Numbered from the stretch's first letter, positions 47,286 to 59,104 are shown. The stretch: 64,000 nucleotides of DNA from Pseudisothecium myosuroides (GCA_951799445.1 OX637296.1:17236001-17300000); one strand, 5' to 3'. The notes: generated by a model not told the origin, from the letters alone. Numbers and translations are program-made.

Positions 47286-47503
47286 GATAAAAATATAAAA
47301 CAAAATAAAAGTACAAAAGGTTACAAACACCAAAATATACAAAAATTAATAAGTGTCATTAGGAAGAAAATATGAAACATAAATAAGAAGAGAGAAGTTG
47401 AATAGTTCTATTCTCCTATTTATGAAAAGGATTTCTATGTAGTCACTAGTTGACTATTCAACTAGAATGAAGAGCATATTAAAATAATTATATAATCTTA
47501 ACA
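47286..47503 (-). repeat. 5' LTR of copia element A
   Basis: About 218 bp, matching 37628-37847: shared blocks GTTACAAACACC, GTGTCATT.GGAAGAA and TAGTTGACTATTCAACTAGA, and the TCTTAACA end at 47503. The inner (left) edge is more diverged than the outer one. Confidence 0.75.
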
Positions 47504-48332
47504 AGAACTTCTCTATTCATCATTTAGATTTGAGATGTCAAAGCACTACAAGAATAAACAAACTATTGATAGATTCCAACAAATAATTTTGTTCTATGCA
47601 TTAGAATAAAAATTTAATTATTCAAACAAAGTATATGACAATTTTGTTGAGGATTTGTAAAAAAATGATAAGAAATACTCTAAATATTATTATGTTTTAA
47701 TGCAGTTTCAAATCTTTGATGGTAAAAAAAAAAAAATCTTTGACGAATCATAAGAGGTTTTACATTTGTCAATTTTTTCAACTCCTTGAATTTGACCCTT
47801 CTTTAATAAAGTAGCAATAATTTTAGTAGTTGATAAAAGAAAGAAAGGGTTGGCATACATGAAAGTTTGATCATTCAACATCCCATTATTGAATTTTAAA
47901 AATTGGTAGAAATTTTTAGTCCGACCACCAAATTGAATAAAAAAACCACGAGCGTTGAACCTCACTATATGACCATATTTGTTATATTGAGACTTTTTGC
48001 AGATTTTGAGACAGAATGCTAATTATTGTAAATTCATTTTGAAAATATTAATTGAAACCAAAAATAAATAATTCTAAAATAGTGATTCTAAAATAAAATT
48101 TTAAAAGTTGATATTGTTATCTATATATAAAAAAATACTAATAAAGAGATAAGGCGGTTTATCTTTGAGTCAAAGGTAAAAATGAGACTGTGAAAAGTCT
48201 CAATATAACAAATATGGCCTTATTATGCTCCCAAATATATTCAAATATGGGAAGGTGTTGAAGATCGTTCCTAAACCCTACATTCTTCATCCAGCCTACC
48301 ACCTGTACATTCATCCTAGTCTAACACTGATT
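47504..48332. other. spacer between copia A and copia C
   Basis: AT-rich and without a gene. It contains a CACTACAAGAATAA motif at 47543 (CACTA-type end, with no partner end found) and a 246-bp MITE-like inverted repeat at 47972-48217. Confidence 0.5.
47972..48217. mobile_element. MITE-like element with exact 25-bp terminal inverted repeats
   Basis: A 25-base sequence at 47972-47996 (core TTTGTTATATTGAGACTTTT) is exactly reverse-complemented at 48193-48217. The 200-bp interior is AT-rich and non-coding. The flanks (tatga and ccttat) give no clear target duplication. Confidence 0.65.
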
Positions 48333-48516
48333 TGTTAGCAACAGTTAACTAAGTAGTTAGTAACAGTAAATGTAGTGTTGTTTAGACGTTAGTTTGTTCT
48401 TAGTGGAACTCAATAACTGACGTAGTGGATAAGCGCGTAAGCCACCACTCTTCTGTGTATATAAACAGTGTTGTTTCTCTTTGTAATTATCTTAATACAG
48501 TGAAGCAAATTCAACA
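48333..48516 (+). repeat. 5' LTR of copia element C
   Basis: It runs from TGTTAGCAACAG to TTCAACA, immediately before a primer-binding site. It contains the TATA-like TATATAAAC at 48458-48466, the probable retrotransposon promoter. Confidence 0.8.
48458..48466 (+). promoter_or_regulatory. TATA box in the LTR of element C
   Basis: TATATAAAC lies about 50 bp before the LTR end, a usual position for the U3/R boundary promoter of copia elements. Confidence 0.6.
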
Positions 48517-48530
48517 TGGTATCAGAGCGA
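48517..48530 (+). other. primer-binding site for initiator tRNA-Met
   Basis: TGGTATCAGAGCGA directly follows the LTR and is complementary to the 3' end of plant initiator tRNA-Met, the standard copia primer. Confidence 0.9.
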
Positions 48531-48811
48531 ATCGTTTGAGCACAGTCTTGGTGTCACAGTCTTAGAGTGAAGTGATCAGAAGAGAGTTCGAGAGCAAGAA
48601 ATTAGAGTGAAGGAGAACCTGAGTAGTGGAGCCCAGCGAGGGTATCGTCAAGATCTTGAACTCAGTTGAGTGGTGCTCTTAAAACGTGAGAGTATCGATT
48701 GAGTTAGAATAGAAGCGAATATCAGTTGAAGCATTGCTCCTGAATAACAGAAAGCGAGAGTTATTACCTGGTCAAGAGATAGAAATCAGTTCATAGTCAA
48801 GTCTAGCAAAA

Positions 48812-49759
48812 ATGGCAGAATCAGACACTGTAGCATTCAGGGAGGGAGATAAGCTAAAAAGGTCAACAAACTACTATGTGTGGGCCTTGAAGATGAAGGC
48901 GGTACTAAGAGCAGAGGGACAGTGGGCCCTAACTGAGACAAAGCAAAATCCTGGTAACTTTCCTGTCACAATAGATGGAGAGAACATGACAGGAGCACAG
49001 ATGAAACGAAAGAAAACCTTACCATGCCGGTTACTATTGTTGTTAGTGTCCGATGACATCATTAATCTTATTGCAGAGCATACGGATCCGGCTGCGGCCT
49101 GGAAAGCACTCAAAGACCAATTCAACTCTAGCGATCAGTCACAAATAGTTACTCTAATGGGGCAGTTACAGTCACTGCGCATGCAAGAGAGAAGCTCAAT
49201 CAAAGACTATGTCAAGAAGGCTCGAGAGATCAAGAACCGTCTAAGTAGTATGGGGGAAAAGCTATCGGACCGGAACATGATTCAACTGGTCTTGAACGGT
49301 CTGCCGTGATCCTTTGAGAGCAGGATTCAGAAACTCACCCATCTCGACCCCAACATGACATTTGATAAATTGAGCACGAATCTTTTGTCGGAAGCACACC
49401 AACGCCAACATCGTGATCAACAAATTGGCGATGAGGAGGCGCTAGCTGCAAGTTTTCATCAAGAAGCAAATTTTCAAGGACAAGGTGGACGCTGGCCGAT
49501 GCGCGGTCGGGGACCCCCAAGAAGAGGACACTTCGGCAACCAGATGTACCAGCGCCCACCACCGATCTACTTCAATTGTCAACTTCCGGGTCATCTCGCT
49601 CATGACTGCAAGGCAACTCGCAAACCTCACACCCATCACAGTCAGGAGTCTGGCAAGCATGCAATCTATGCAAACTCAGCAAAATGTTCGACTCACACAT
49701 GGAAGAATACGACTCGTACTATAATCCATACTACTGGGGCAACGGACCCTAGTACTTAG
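48812..49759 (+). pseudogene. gag polyprotein of copia C with one in-frame stop
   Basis: One frame runs from ATG 48812 to 49759, interrupted only by TGA at 49307-49309, in a position where copia gags usually have a residue followed by S.ES (LP-x-SFES). Visible parts: LKRSTNYYVWALKMKAVLRA, DPAAAWKALKDQFNS and a late RG-rich stretch. The zinc knuckle YFNCQLPGHLAHDC has lost its first cysteine (Tyr instead). Two lesions in about 315 codons suggest rather recent inactivation compared with A and B. Confidence 0.85.
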
Positions 49760-52479
49760 TTAGTGGTGCCACAGGGCACATAGTTGCAGACGTTCATAAG
49801 CTAGATTATCCATCCATCTCTTCCGGAATAGAGACTAGTGAGGTCAAAATCAGAAGGGGAGAATCCCACGCGATTCAAGAAACTGGCTCTACCACTGTAG
49901 ACACAGCAAACGGTGCAATAAAGTTGAAAACAGTTAAGTACGTACCTAGCATGAAGAAAAACCTAGTTTCAGTTGGTGCTATTGCTGATGCAGTTCATAA
50001 GGTTGTGTTCTCAAGCGAACAATGTTGGGTCACAAATAATCAAGGTTAGATAGTCGTATCGGGAAAACGAGATCCAACAAATGGACTGTATTGCTTCAAA
50101 GATCACATAGCGGTTTTTTCAACCTACAGCAGTGATGCCACCACTCTTTGGCACCGACGCATGGAACACCTTAGTTTCCCCAGTCTCTATCACTTGTCAC
50201 AAACTCCTCACGTAGTTGGTTTACCAAGAATCAATCTCGAGAAGAAAGTTGCTCCTACTGCATGGCCGGTCGTCAGCATCGAGAACGCTTTCCAAAAGCA
50301 TCAGAGAATAGAGCAACTAGACCTAGCTAACGCATTCATACTGATCTGATGGGACCCATACAGCAAACATCGCTAGGAAGGTCACGCTACGCACTGGTTT
50401 TCACCGATGACTTCTCCCGCAAGAGTTGGACCTATTTTCTCAAATGTAAGAGCGAGACTATCAACAAGTTTAGAGAGTTTAAACGCAAGATTGAAGTCAA
50501 AACTGGACACCCAATACAGGCACTTCGATTAGACAAGGGCGGAGAATACACGTCAACCGAATTCAAGAATCTCTATATGGAGCATGGAATTCATCAGGAA
50601 TTAACTCAAGCCAGCACACCGCAGCAAAATGGCGTCTCGTAGCGGAGAAATCGCACGCTAATGGAGAGGGCGAGGAGTATGACCTATGACTGTAACTTAC
50701 TAACTTACCTCTGGACAGAAGCTGTTGCGCATACGATGTATCTGGTCAACCGAAGTCCGACAAGAGCAAACTCGGGGATGACACCTAAAGCAAAGTATTC
50801 AGGTATGATCCCAGATATCTCTAACTTAAAGATATTTGGATGTATCACGTTCGTTCACGTACCAAAAAAAGGACATAGAAAATTAGACAATAAATCGCAC
50901 ACATGCCTATGCCTATTCCTAGGCATCGATAGTGAATCCAAAGTCTATAGCCTGTATGACAACCAATAAAGAAAGGTTATCATCAATAGAAATGTAGTGT
51001 TTGAAGAATCAAGAGTAGGTTATCAATATATAAGTCAAATTGAACCTGTATATAGTATCCCAGAACTACCTTACAGTAGGCAGTTAGATAGCCCACCAGG
51101 AGAGAGCGTAAAGACAACCTCCGATCAAAACTCTGCATCCGTCGACCTTGTGGCAAATCTTGATCGATCAAACTCAGAGCCTGCAAACCTATCGAACCCA
51201 CATCTGCAGCCAGACTTCCCTTGCGAAACCAATTAGTCAGACCCAAGCAGCTATCAAGAACATGTAGTAAACCAGGAACAAAATTCAACACCTACTAACA
51301 ATCCAACTCAAACTGCTAGACGACCAACTCCCGTAGATCGAAGCGCAGGGCCATCTAAACGTCGATACCCTAACAAAAATCGAACGCTATTAGTCAAACT
51401 TCAAGACTTCTAGACCCTGTTCTCAGAACTGACAAAGGAACCATTAGATTTTCAAATTGCCTCTCAACAGGCGGAATAGCAAGAAGCAATCAACAACGAA
51501 ATCACATTGTTTTTCAAGAACAGAATCTGGGACGTGATTGACAGACCTTCAAACCGTAAACCCATCACTGCCAAATGGCTATTCAAGATTAAAAAAATGC
51601 ACAAGGAAAGGTGAACAAGCTCAAGGCAAGACTTGCTGCTGGGGGATTTCAGCAGAAGGAGGGAGTTGACTACAACGAAATATTCGCACTTGTTATTAAA
51701 TGGTCAACAATCTTGACAATTTTTGCACTAGCTGCAAAACACAACTAGACTTTGCATCAGTTGGATGTAATCAACGCATTTTTAACGGCAACATTGACAA
51801 AAACATTCTCATGGAGGTTCCTACCGGATTTCCTGGATTTAGAGACAATTCTAAGGTATGCAAGATTAATCGTGCACTCTACGGCCTTAAACAAGCACCA
51901 AAAGCTTGATATGATCGTATATCCAGATACATGTAGGAACCCGAGGAAGCCCACTACCAAGCAGTAAAGAAGATTCTGCGTTATCTTCGTGGCACGACCA
52001 ATCATGGAATTTTCTTCCCCGCTGACAGCACCTGCGATTATCACACATATGCCGATGCCGATTGGAGGAAGGATCTCGACATTAAAAGATCAACCTCAGG
52101 CATCTTACACAGATTAGGAGATACAAGTATTTTTTTAAGCAGCAAGCTACAATCAATTGTATCTCTCTCAAGCACAAAAGCTGAGTACAGGGTGCTCACT
52201 GACACCGCTAAAGACATAATCCATTTCAGATGGATGCTTCACGAATTGGACATCCTCGGGGACTCTCTCACAGTCTTGCTCACTGACAATCAATCCAATT
52301 TCAAATTAATGAAAAATCCAGTAATGTATGTAAGAACGAAGCATATCGAAATTCATCACCATTTTATACGAGAAGCTGCAAATGCAAGCACCTTACAAAT
52401 GGACTATACGCCCACAGTCACACAACTTGTGGACTTTCTCACAAAGCCTGTTCCCTACAAGAGCTTCGCAGAAAATTGA
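49760..52479 (+). pseudogene. pol region of copia C (protease, integrase, truncated RT, RNase H)
   Basis: Protease: VSGATGHIVADVHKL. Pre-integrase: LWHRRMEHLSFPSLY. Integrase: VFTDDFSRKSWTYFLKCKSE and RLDKGGEYTSTEFK; the third catalytic acid after QQNG is lost at a stop (50640). RT keeps VKLKARLAAGGFQQKEGVDY-like and ALYGLKQAPKA blocks, then the next ORF block is already RNase H (KILRYLRGTTNHGIFF, ADADWRKD, SLSSTKAEYRVLTDTAKD and a DFLTKPVP end). The YxDD active site is absent because of the deletion. Confidence 0.85.
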
Positions 52480-54620
52480 CGCAGAGTAGATGTCATCTCT
52501 TCTCCCTTCTCTAACCCTGAAACCTAACTCTTGCCTACTCAGACGTTTGCAAATTGTCTATTCACAATGCCTTCCTGTTAATTCTATGTTTGAAGTCCGG
52601 AGCTTTGGGATTTCTTCAAAAAACACGATTGTCCCACCAATCTTCGGGGTGACTCACCAAGTTCCTCTAATAAGCCTCCGTACTTGAACTAACAAATTCG
52701 ACTTCACTCGAAACTCTAGAGTGATTGTCAACACAGAGATCGGACTGCATCCGCGGAGCATCGCCTTACAGTGAATCCACGCGCTGCTGGATGAAGTACT
52801 AGAGATACACACAACTGCCTTGGATTCCGTCACACACTTATCGGATTGCCAATGCAATCAACCACAGGATTAGCAACAAAATCTCAACTTGCATCAAGGT
52901 AACAACAAGTCTTCACTCCCCGTCAGATCGCTCTCCTATTGCAAGAAATGACAACCTCACCACCTCAAGACTGTGCTCACGGATCCTCACCAACGACATC
53001 CGACTCTCTGCTTCACGCAACACTTACATCAACTCAACTAGCAGCTATTTAATATGAAAATATGCAAGGTTTGGGAGCTATTTAATATGAAAATTTCACA
53101 ACCAATTAATACTCTAATCCATTAGACACTAAAAAAAAGCTGCATTGGACCCACAATTAACTGACAACTAGAAATCTAATGTTAAACTAGACTTAAAAAT
53201 ACGATATAGGAAGTCTTATGGGATGTTTAGACTTGGTCTTAAGGGTCAAAGTTATAAGAACTGATAGAATAAAAAAGCAACGTATATGTATACTTGCATT
53301 TTTTTGAAAACGTCAATCCTATTTAGACACTTCCCTAGTAGGAAAAAATATTAGTGCTTAGTTCAACAGACAATGAATTTTTTAAGTGAAGTGATTTGCG
53401 GTAGAATTTAAATGGTATTACATATAGCTGAAGACGTAGATTTCAAAAGTTTACGATTGTTCAAACTTAATGGGATTCAAACTAGACAATCACTTAGAAG
53501 TGACAATTTATGGGAATAACTATTGTTGCTATAAAATAGAACAACGGCCACCCCTGACATTTACAACATAGCAACTACACAAAGTTAGGGAAGAATTTAA
53601 TGGCAAAAGCAAAGAACATTGAACTTTCTCTTTTAAATTTTACGTTCGATCTTCACTAAAATAATAATAGGCCCTCCAAAAGGGTTCTTTCTTTTGAGAA
53701 ATTGAATTCAATAGTGAACAATGCCGGCCAAAATTAAACAAATAAAAATTTAAAATAAAAATTGCAGTTTAACATGGACAATAGTTAGCCACGTGAAATT
53801 GTAATTCATTTTTTTAAAATTCATTTATTTTTTGGTAAATGTTTTTTATTTAACAACTGAATTTAAATATAAAATTCTTCTAAAAGCTCCATGTTTCTCC
53901 TAATATACACGTACAGTTTGCGAAGATCGTGTCACGCACATATTTTGTTCTTCTTAGTGATTTTACAATGAGCATGATCATCACAGCACGTTGATGACGA
54001 GTTGCATGCGCTACATATCCACATTCCAATTTTTTGCAAGAACTATTTTAATTTTTTTCAACCTCAAAATATCAATTTGTATATCATTACAAGATTCAAA
54101 TCATGAAAAATCAACTACAAGTCCGATCTTATAGCACTTCACATACACCTACAACAATCACAATTAACAGTGAGTCCTACTTTGTTAAAATGTTGTCTCC
54201 TTCCCGATACAAGTATTGTGACCTACATAGCACATTCAAACAAACACTTTGATAATTTAGTAAATTCTTGTAGAACATAAATTCATGATTACTAATTTTA
54301 TTATTGTGAGTAAAGCTTACGTGAATTTTATGGCAACGAGAGGACCAGCTGAGGCTATTACAATGCCATCAAAAAATGACTTTCACTATCCACAAGCATT
54401 AAATGTGCTTTCGTAAATCCATCCTTTCTAGGCATTCATAGATCTGCATACTACGTGTTGACAAAATATCGAATGTACATTAAAATGAGTCTTCCTCAAG
54501 AAATTGTACAAACAAATATATATATATGTCTCATAAAATTAATAGAATTACAACCAAAATGCATGAATCAAAACTCTAGATAGGCGAGAGGCTCTGATTT
54601 TTGTACAAAACAATAAAATA
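52480..54620. other. AT-rich spacer between copia C and copia B
   Basis: No coding or LTR signal. A short direct duplication (GGAGCTATTTAATATGAAAA-like) lies at about 53037-53093. It may include the unrecognisable 5' half of element B and the lost 3' end of element C. Confidence 0.5.
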
Positions 54621-55873
54621 ATGGTAACAGCCTTTGCTGCGGCAAGTGGTTTGTATCGGATTTCAATCCGACTATCAATTGTATCTAGTTTTGCTTTATC
54701 TTCTAAAGATAATAAAATTTCACTGTGGCATAGAAGACTGAATCATCCAAGTTTCATTTTATTTCGGAAATTTCTTCCATGTATTCTTGGTCATAATTTG
54801 CAGCCAGCTAATATAAATTCAATGACATTATGTCAAGTATGTGTGCAAGACAAACTGATTGCCAAACCATCTATATGGAAGCTGCCCAATGAATTATCAC
54901 CTATGCTTTCGAGACTGCATGGTAACATTTGTGGTCCTATAACACCTATATTTGGACCATTTTGATATTTTTTGGTTTTGATTGATACATCAAGCAGACA
55001 ATCTCATGTTTCTTTACTATCAACTAAAAATTTGACTTTTGTCAATTTACTTTCCATGCTTATCCAGTTTAAGGCTCATTTTCCTGATTATTTAATCAAA
55101 ACGCTTCGGATGGATAATGCTTAAGAATTCCGATCCAAATCTTTCAAAGATTATTATACTGCCATTGGGAGTGATTTGACATATTCAGTTCTGTATGAAT
55201 ATGCTCAAAATGAATTGGCAGAGTCTTTTGTCAAGTGAATCCAACTTATTACAAGGCTTTTGCTTTTAGATGCAAATTTTCTCGCAAACATATGAAGACA
55301 TGCAGTTTTATATATTGCAACTGTAATTTAACTTCGTACTTCATCTGTGGAGATTGTTTCTTCTCAAGAACTTCTTTCAGAGCGAGTTCCTAATATATCT
55401 CATTTGCAAGTATTTGAATGCTGTGCTTGGGTTCCAATTACAGATCCTCAATGTCATACTATTGGCGCTCATCGCCAAGAAGGCATCTATGTTGGATTTG
55501 ACTCTCCTAGCATTATTTGATTATTAACCCTTTTACTGATACATTACTTTGTGCACGTTTTGCCAACTATTGTTTTGAAGAAGACGTATTTCCAACTTTG
55601 AAAGGAGCAACCTCTATTCAACCAACTCCTACTACTTTTACTTTTCAAGCACTTCAAACATTTACTTCAAATCTTGATCCACAAACATCTTTGACCGAAA
55701 ACGAAGTTGCGAAGATATTGTATTTGCAAAAGATTGCATATCAGACACTTGATGGATTCAATGACGCACCAAGAATCACTAAAACTCCATTGAATGAAGC
55801 TCGAAATCTTTCTGTACGAGTTTTTGTACCAAAAACAACAATCATTCCTACTCCTCAATCTATAGCCAAATAG
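54621..55873 (+). pseudogene. pre-integrase / integrase remnant of copia B
   Basis: Pre-integrase CQVCVQDKLIAKPSIWKLP and RLHGNICGPI are followed by an integrase core in which the second catalytic block reads LRMDNA-stop-EFRS (TAA at about 55,124). Further in-frame stops occur near 55,237 and 55,330. The tail includes EGIYVGFDSPSII and a degenerate linker. Not functional. Confidence 0.85.
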
Positions 55874-56104
55874 ACTCGTGGACCAAATAAGCAACCACGC
55901 AAACGCAATGCAATCTTTGATGTTGCTAATCCTTATCTACCTTCAGCAATCATTGCCAATTTTATTCATCCATCTACTTCTAAAGAAGAAATATCTAAAA
56001 TGAATATAAAATTATCTGTGATGTACTGCAATACTGGTCACATATGAAACAGAGTAAATATTGATATAAATGAACCATTCATTTCTATGGTTGTAAAAAA
56101 AAAT

Positions 56105-57700
56105 TTGCGATAAAGATGATCTCAAACCGCGTAGTGTTGAAGATGCGATGAATCGCTCTGATTGGCTCAAGTGGAAAGCTGCTATTGAGGAGAAGTATGA
56201 TTTTTTGCGCAAGAGACAAGTCTTTGGACCTATCGTGAATAATCTCAATTCTCGACCTCTTGGATACAAATTAGTTTTTGTATGTAAATAAAATGACAAA
56301 GGTCAGATTATTAGATATATAAGGTTTGTCTTGTTGCTCAAGGATTCACACAGAAGTTTGGCATTGATTATGATATCATATATTCGTCAGTTATGGATAC
56401 TATTACTTTTCGATATCTTCTTGAAATGACAGTACACACCATCCTTGATATGACACTTATGGATGTTGTTGCTGCTTATCTATATGGCTCACTTCATACT
56501 AATATATATATGAGAGTCCCGCCTAGCCTTAAATCTACAAATCTAAATGCAATTATTTCAGGCAAATATTGTGGCGTTAAATTACAGCGTGCACTATATG
56601 GTCTCAAAAAATCTGGACGCATGTGGTATCAACGCTTACGACAATTTCTTATTGAGAATCATTTTATTAACAATGCATTGCTTCCATGTCACTTTTTCAA
56701 ACGAGACAAAGATGATTTTGTCATCATTGCTATTTATATTGATGACTTGAACCTTATAGGTACCAAATCTAAATGTATTGCAGCTACTCAGCTTTTTGTT
56801 CATGAGTTTGAAATGAAGGTACTTGAAAAAATTACTTTTTGTATTGGTTTACAAGTTCTTTATTTGAAAGATGGTAGCATTTTTCTTTCTCAAACGACAT
56901 ACATCAACCGAATCCTAAAAAAATTTAACATGCTCGATGCATATCTTCTATCATCATCTATGGTAGGTCGGAGTTTTAAGGGTAAAGATCCTTACCATCC
57001 TTGCGAGGAGGAGGAGGAGGAGGAGGAAACATTGGGTGAAAACTACCCATACCTCGATGCGGTCGGAGCACTTTTATACTTAGTTACGTCTACAAGGCTT
57101 GATATTGCATTTGCAGTTAGTATTCTTGCAAGGCATAGCGCTCGTCCTACACTTCGACATTGGAATGGCATCAAACACCTTTTTCGTTATTTGAAAGGAA
57201 CTGAAGATTTGGGACTACATTATACTCGATCTCTGGATCGAACATTGGTTGGATATGTTGATACTGGATATATTTCAAATTCTGCAACATCCAAATCTCA
57301 AACAGGCTATGTTTTCTTGCGACATGGAGCTGCAATATCTTGGAAATCAATAAAGCAAACTATCACTACAACATCATCTAATCATGCAGAAATTATTGCT
57401 TTACATGAAGCATCTCGAGAGTGCATCTGGTTAAGATCGATTGACAAGTTCATTCGAACCAATTGTGGATTATTTTATGATAACTCTCCAACTCTTTTAT
57501 ACGAAGACAATAGTGCTTGTGATACTCAAATGCAAGCAAATTTTATAAAAGGTGATCGCACAAAACATATTGATCCAAAATATTTCACCTATACTAATGA
57601 TTTGATTACAGACAAGGTATTTGACATTAAGAAAATTGCATCAACAGATAATCTTGTTGATCTTTTTACCAAGGCTCTTCCATCATCTACTCATCGTTGA
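56105..57700 (+). pseudogene. reverse transcriptase - RNase H of copia B (435-codon open stretch from 56393)
   Basis: RT starts near 56,105 (SVEDAMNRSDWLKWKAAIEE) but has a stop and frameshift before 56393. From 56393 to 57700 the frame is open: DTITFRYLLEMTVHTILDM, DVVAAYLYGSLHTNIYM, ALYGLKKSGRMWYQRL, the active site AIYIDDLNLIG, then an (GAG)n-encoded Glu tract, and RNase H with LDIAFAVSILARHSARPT, GYVDTGYISNSATSKSQTGY, SNHAEIIALHEASREC, YEDNSAC and LVDLFTKALPSSTHR. All key acidic residues appear kept, so RT-RNase H decayed late or was spared by chance, but there is no usable start. Confidence 0.85.
57006..57028 (+). repeat. (GAG)n codon repeat in the RT-RNase H linker
   Basis: Seven consecutive GAG codons plus GAA encode a Glu run after YHPCE. 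The same tract exists on the minus strand of element A (about 39537-39555), so it is an ancestral trait of this copia family. Confidence 0.85.
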
Positions 57701-58311
57701 CTTGTCTATGACATTGGAATGCGGCGACTTAGTATTTTGGAACAAGAAATTCAATAGATTTTCATTATAAATTTATTGATCTTTTTTATATCTTTCCATA
57801 GATTTTTCCCACTGAGTTTTACTATGAGAATGAATTGATAAAGGAGTTGTACTCTTTTTCCTTCATTTGTGATTTTATTCTTGAATATAACCAAGGTTTT
57901 CCCAGATAAGGTTTTAATGAGGCAACAACCGTAAACTTTTAAGACTACGGGAATTTTTGGATAGAAAAAGGTGGGGTCGTGGTGAGAACTACGATTTGGG
58001 GTTCAATGTTGGACCTTGTTAACTATCTTGGGGTATCCTACATCTTGTTCCATTAGAGCTCAGGGGTGGGATAGCAGGTCGACTGTTATTCTTGACTCAC
58101 TAGTATGCCAAGTCGCGAGTTTTCCCGAACCAGTCAACGAGGCCAACGAGAATCGAACTGCGGACCGGTCAGTTGACCACCGACGTATGAAAGTAGCCGA
58201 CCAAGTCCATGACTTGGCGACTCTGTTCGGCATTCAAATGATTTTATGGCCTTCATCGACCAGCCAGTATGATTTTATTATTTTATCCATATTATGTCGA
58301 GCGAGAAGGAG

Positions 58312-58521
58312 TGTTAAGAAACGTAGTATGAACGCTCCCCATAATGCATGGTGGATTAGTCAACAAAATAGTTGATGCTATTTTTTAGCCAATACGGAAA
58401 GAGTATTATTGATCGTCTCTCTCCTTTTGTATATACTTCCATTCTTCAATGTTAGTTATATTCTTGCGAAAGTTGGTGTTTGGCTACCTTTTGTATTTTG
58501 CTTAGTTTTCTATTTGTAACA
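58312..58521 (+). repeat. 3' LTR of copia element B
   Basis: It runs from TGTTAAGAAACGTAG to TTTGTAACA, directly after a purine tract. It is related to the LTRs of element A by its TGTT...AACA ends and shared internal blocks (GGTGTTTG, AGAGTATTATT). Confidence 0.7.
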
Positions 58522-58608
58522 AAGATTGTTGACAATTAGATCCAATGGAATACTATGTTCATTTTAGATTTTTTTTATTTACCTTATTCACAATTCGGTG
58601 TTTTTTGA

Positions 58609-58965
58609 AGTCAGCAGAGTTTGGCGGTCATTTTGGCATAGTAAAACAATAATTTTCAAAACACTTTATACTAAGAAAAGTTGGGAAAACAAGTTAAATT
58701 TCATCCCCCAAAATCCGTTTTACATTTGAAGCCTCCAGTCAAAAGTTATGGACAAAGTTCAAAGAGGGGTTGGAAGGAATATTTTTTTTGACATTTTCAA
58801 ACATCCTCTTTGAATTTTGTCCATAACTTTTGATTGGAGGCTCCAAATCTCAAACTAATTTCTGGAGATGAAATTTAACTTCATTCTCAAACTTTTTTTA
58901 GTTCAAAGTTTTTTGAAAAAAAATTTTCTACTATGTGTAAATGGCCTCCAAAGTCTGCTGACTTT
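58609..58965. mobile_element. foldback element, about 357 bp, with long imperfect arms
   Basis: Arms of about 165 bp are reverse complements with roughly 80% identity. AAGTCAGCAGAGTTTGG at the left pairs with CTCCAAAGTCTGCTGACTT at the right, and GCCTCCAGTCAAAAGTTATG pairs with CATAACTTTTGATTGGAGGC near the centre. Non-coding. It lies just right of the element B LTR. Confidence 0.8.
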
Positions 58966-59038
58966 ACAAATCAAATAAAAAACAATTAGAAGAAGAAAAT
59001 ATATACAATTCCACATACATTGAAAATTCTTAGAATAA

Positions 59039-59104
59039 TGCATGATGTAGTGGTTAGGACCTTGGACCTCAACCACGAGGTCCAAGGTTCAAACCCGTTT
59101 GGCA
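59039..59104 (+). other. tRNA-like relic, possible SINE head
   Basis: An A-box-like TAGTGGTTAGG (59048-59058) and a B-box-like GGTTCAAACCC (59086-59096) are spaced as in a tRNA gene. Between them TTGGACCTC / GAGGTCCAA form a 9-bp stem rather than a canonical anticodon arm, and no acceptor stem pairs. That points to a tRNA-derived SINE head or decayed tRNA, not a functional tRNA. Confidence 0.45.

Larger units (their letters stand above)
37628..47503 (-). mobile_element. Ty1-copia element A, decayed and interrupted by other insertions
   Basis: An old copia retrotransposon in reverse orientation. It has related terminal repeats at 37628-37847 (3') and 47286-47503 (5'), a polypurine tract next to the 3' LTR, and gag, integrase and reverse-transcriptase/RNase H remnants in the expected order on the minus strand (46.0, 44.8-44.4, 41.1-37.9 kb). 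The body was later broken by a TGTC...GACA repeat (41100-44343) and a piggyBac-like element (38048-38973). Flanking pentamers ggaat (37623-37627) and agaac (47504-47508) differ by two transitions and may be a decayed target duplication. Sequence similarity shows it is the same family as element B. Nothing is translatable in full. Confidence 0.85.
48333..52479 (+). mobile_element. Ty1-copia element C (5' LTR to RNase H; no 3' LTR found)
   Basis: A moderately decayed copia element of a different family from A and B. Order: 184-bp 5' LTR, Met-tRNA primer site, gag, protease, integrase, RT (truncated) and RNase H ending with a stop at 52477-52479. Lesions: TGA in gag (49307), TAG in protease/pre-integrase (50047), TAG in integrase (50640), and an internal deletion joining RT directly to RNase H near 51,910-51,940. 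I find neither a polypurine tract nor a second LTR in the next kilobase. Confidence 0.85.
54621..58521 (+). mobile_element. Ty1-copia element B (5'-truncated, 3' LTR present)
   Basis: Same family as element A, forward orientation. It begins within the pre-integrase region (LWHRRLNHPSFILF at about 54,725), continues through a stop-ridden integrase, then a long open RT-RNase H frame, and ends with a GCGAGAAGGAG polypurine tract and a 210-bp LTR. No gag, primer site or 5' LTR is found upstream. Confidence 0.85.

Noticed and set aside
59039..59104. Functional tRNA gene
   Set aside because: The A and B boxes are present but there is no acceptor-stem pairing and the anticodon arm is not canonical.
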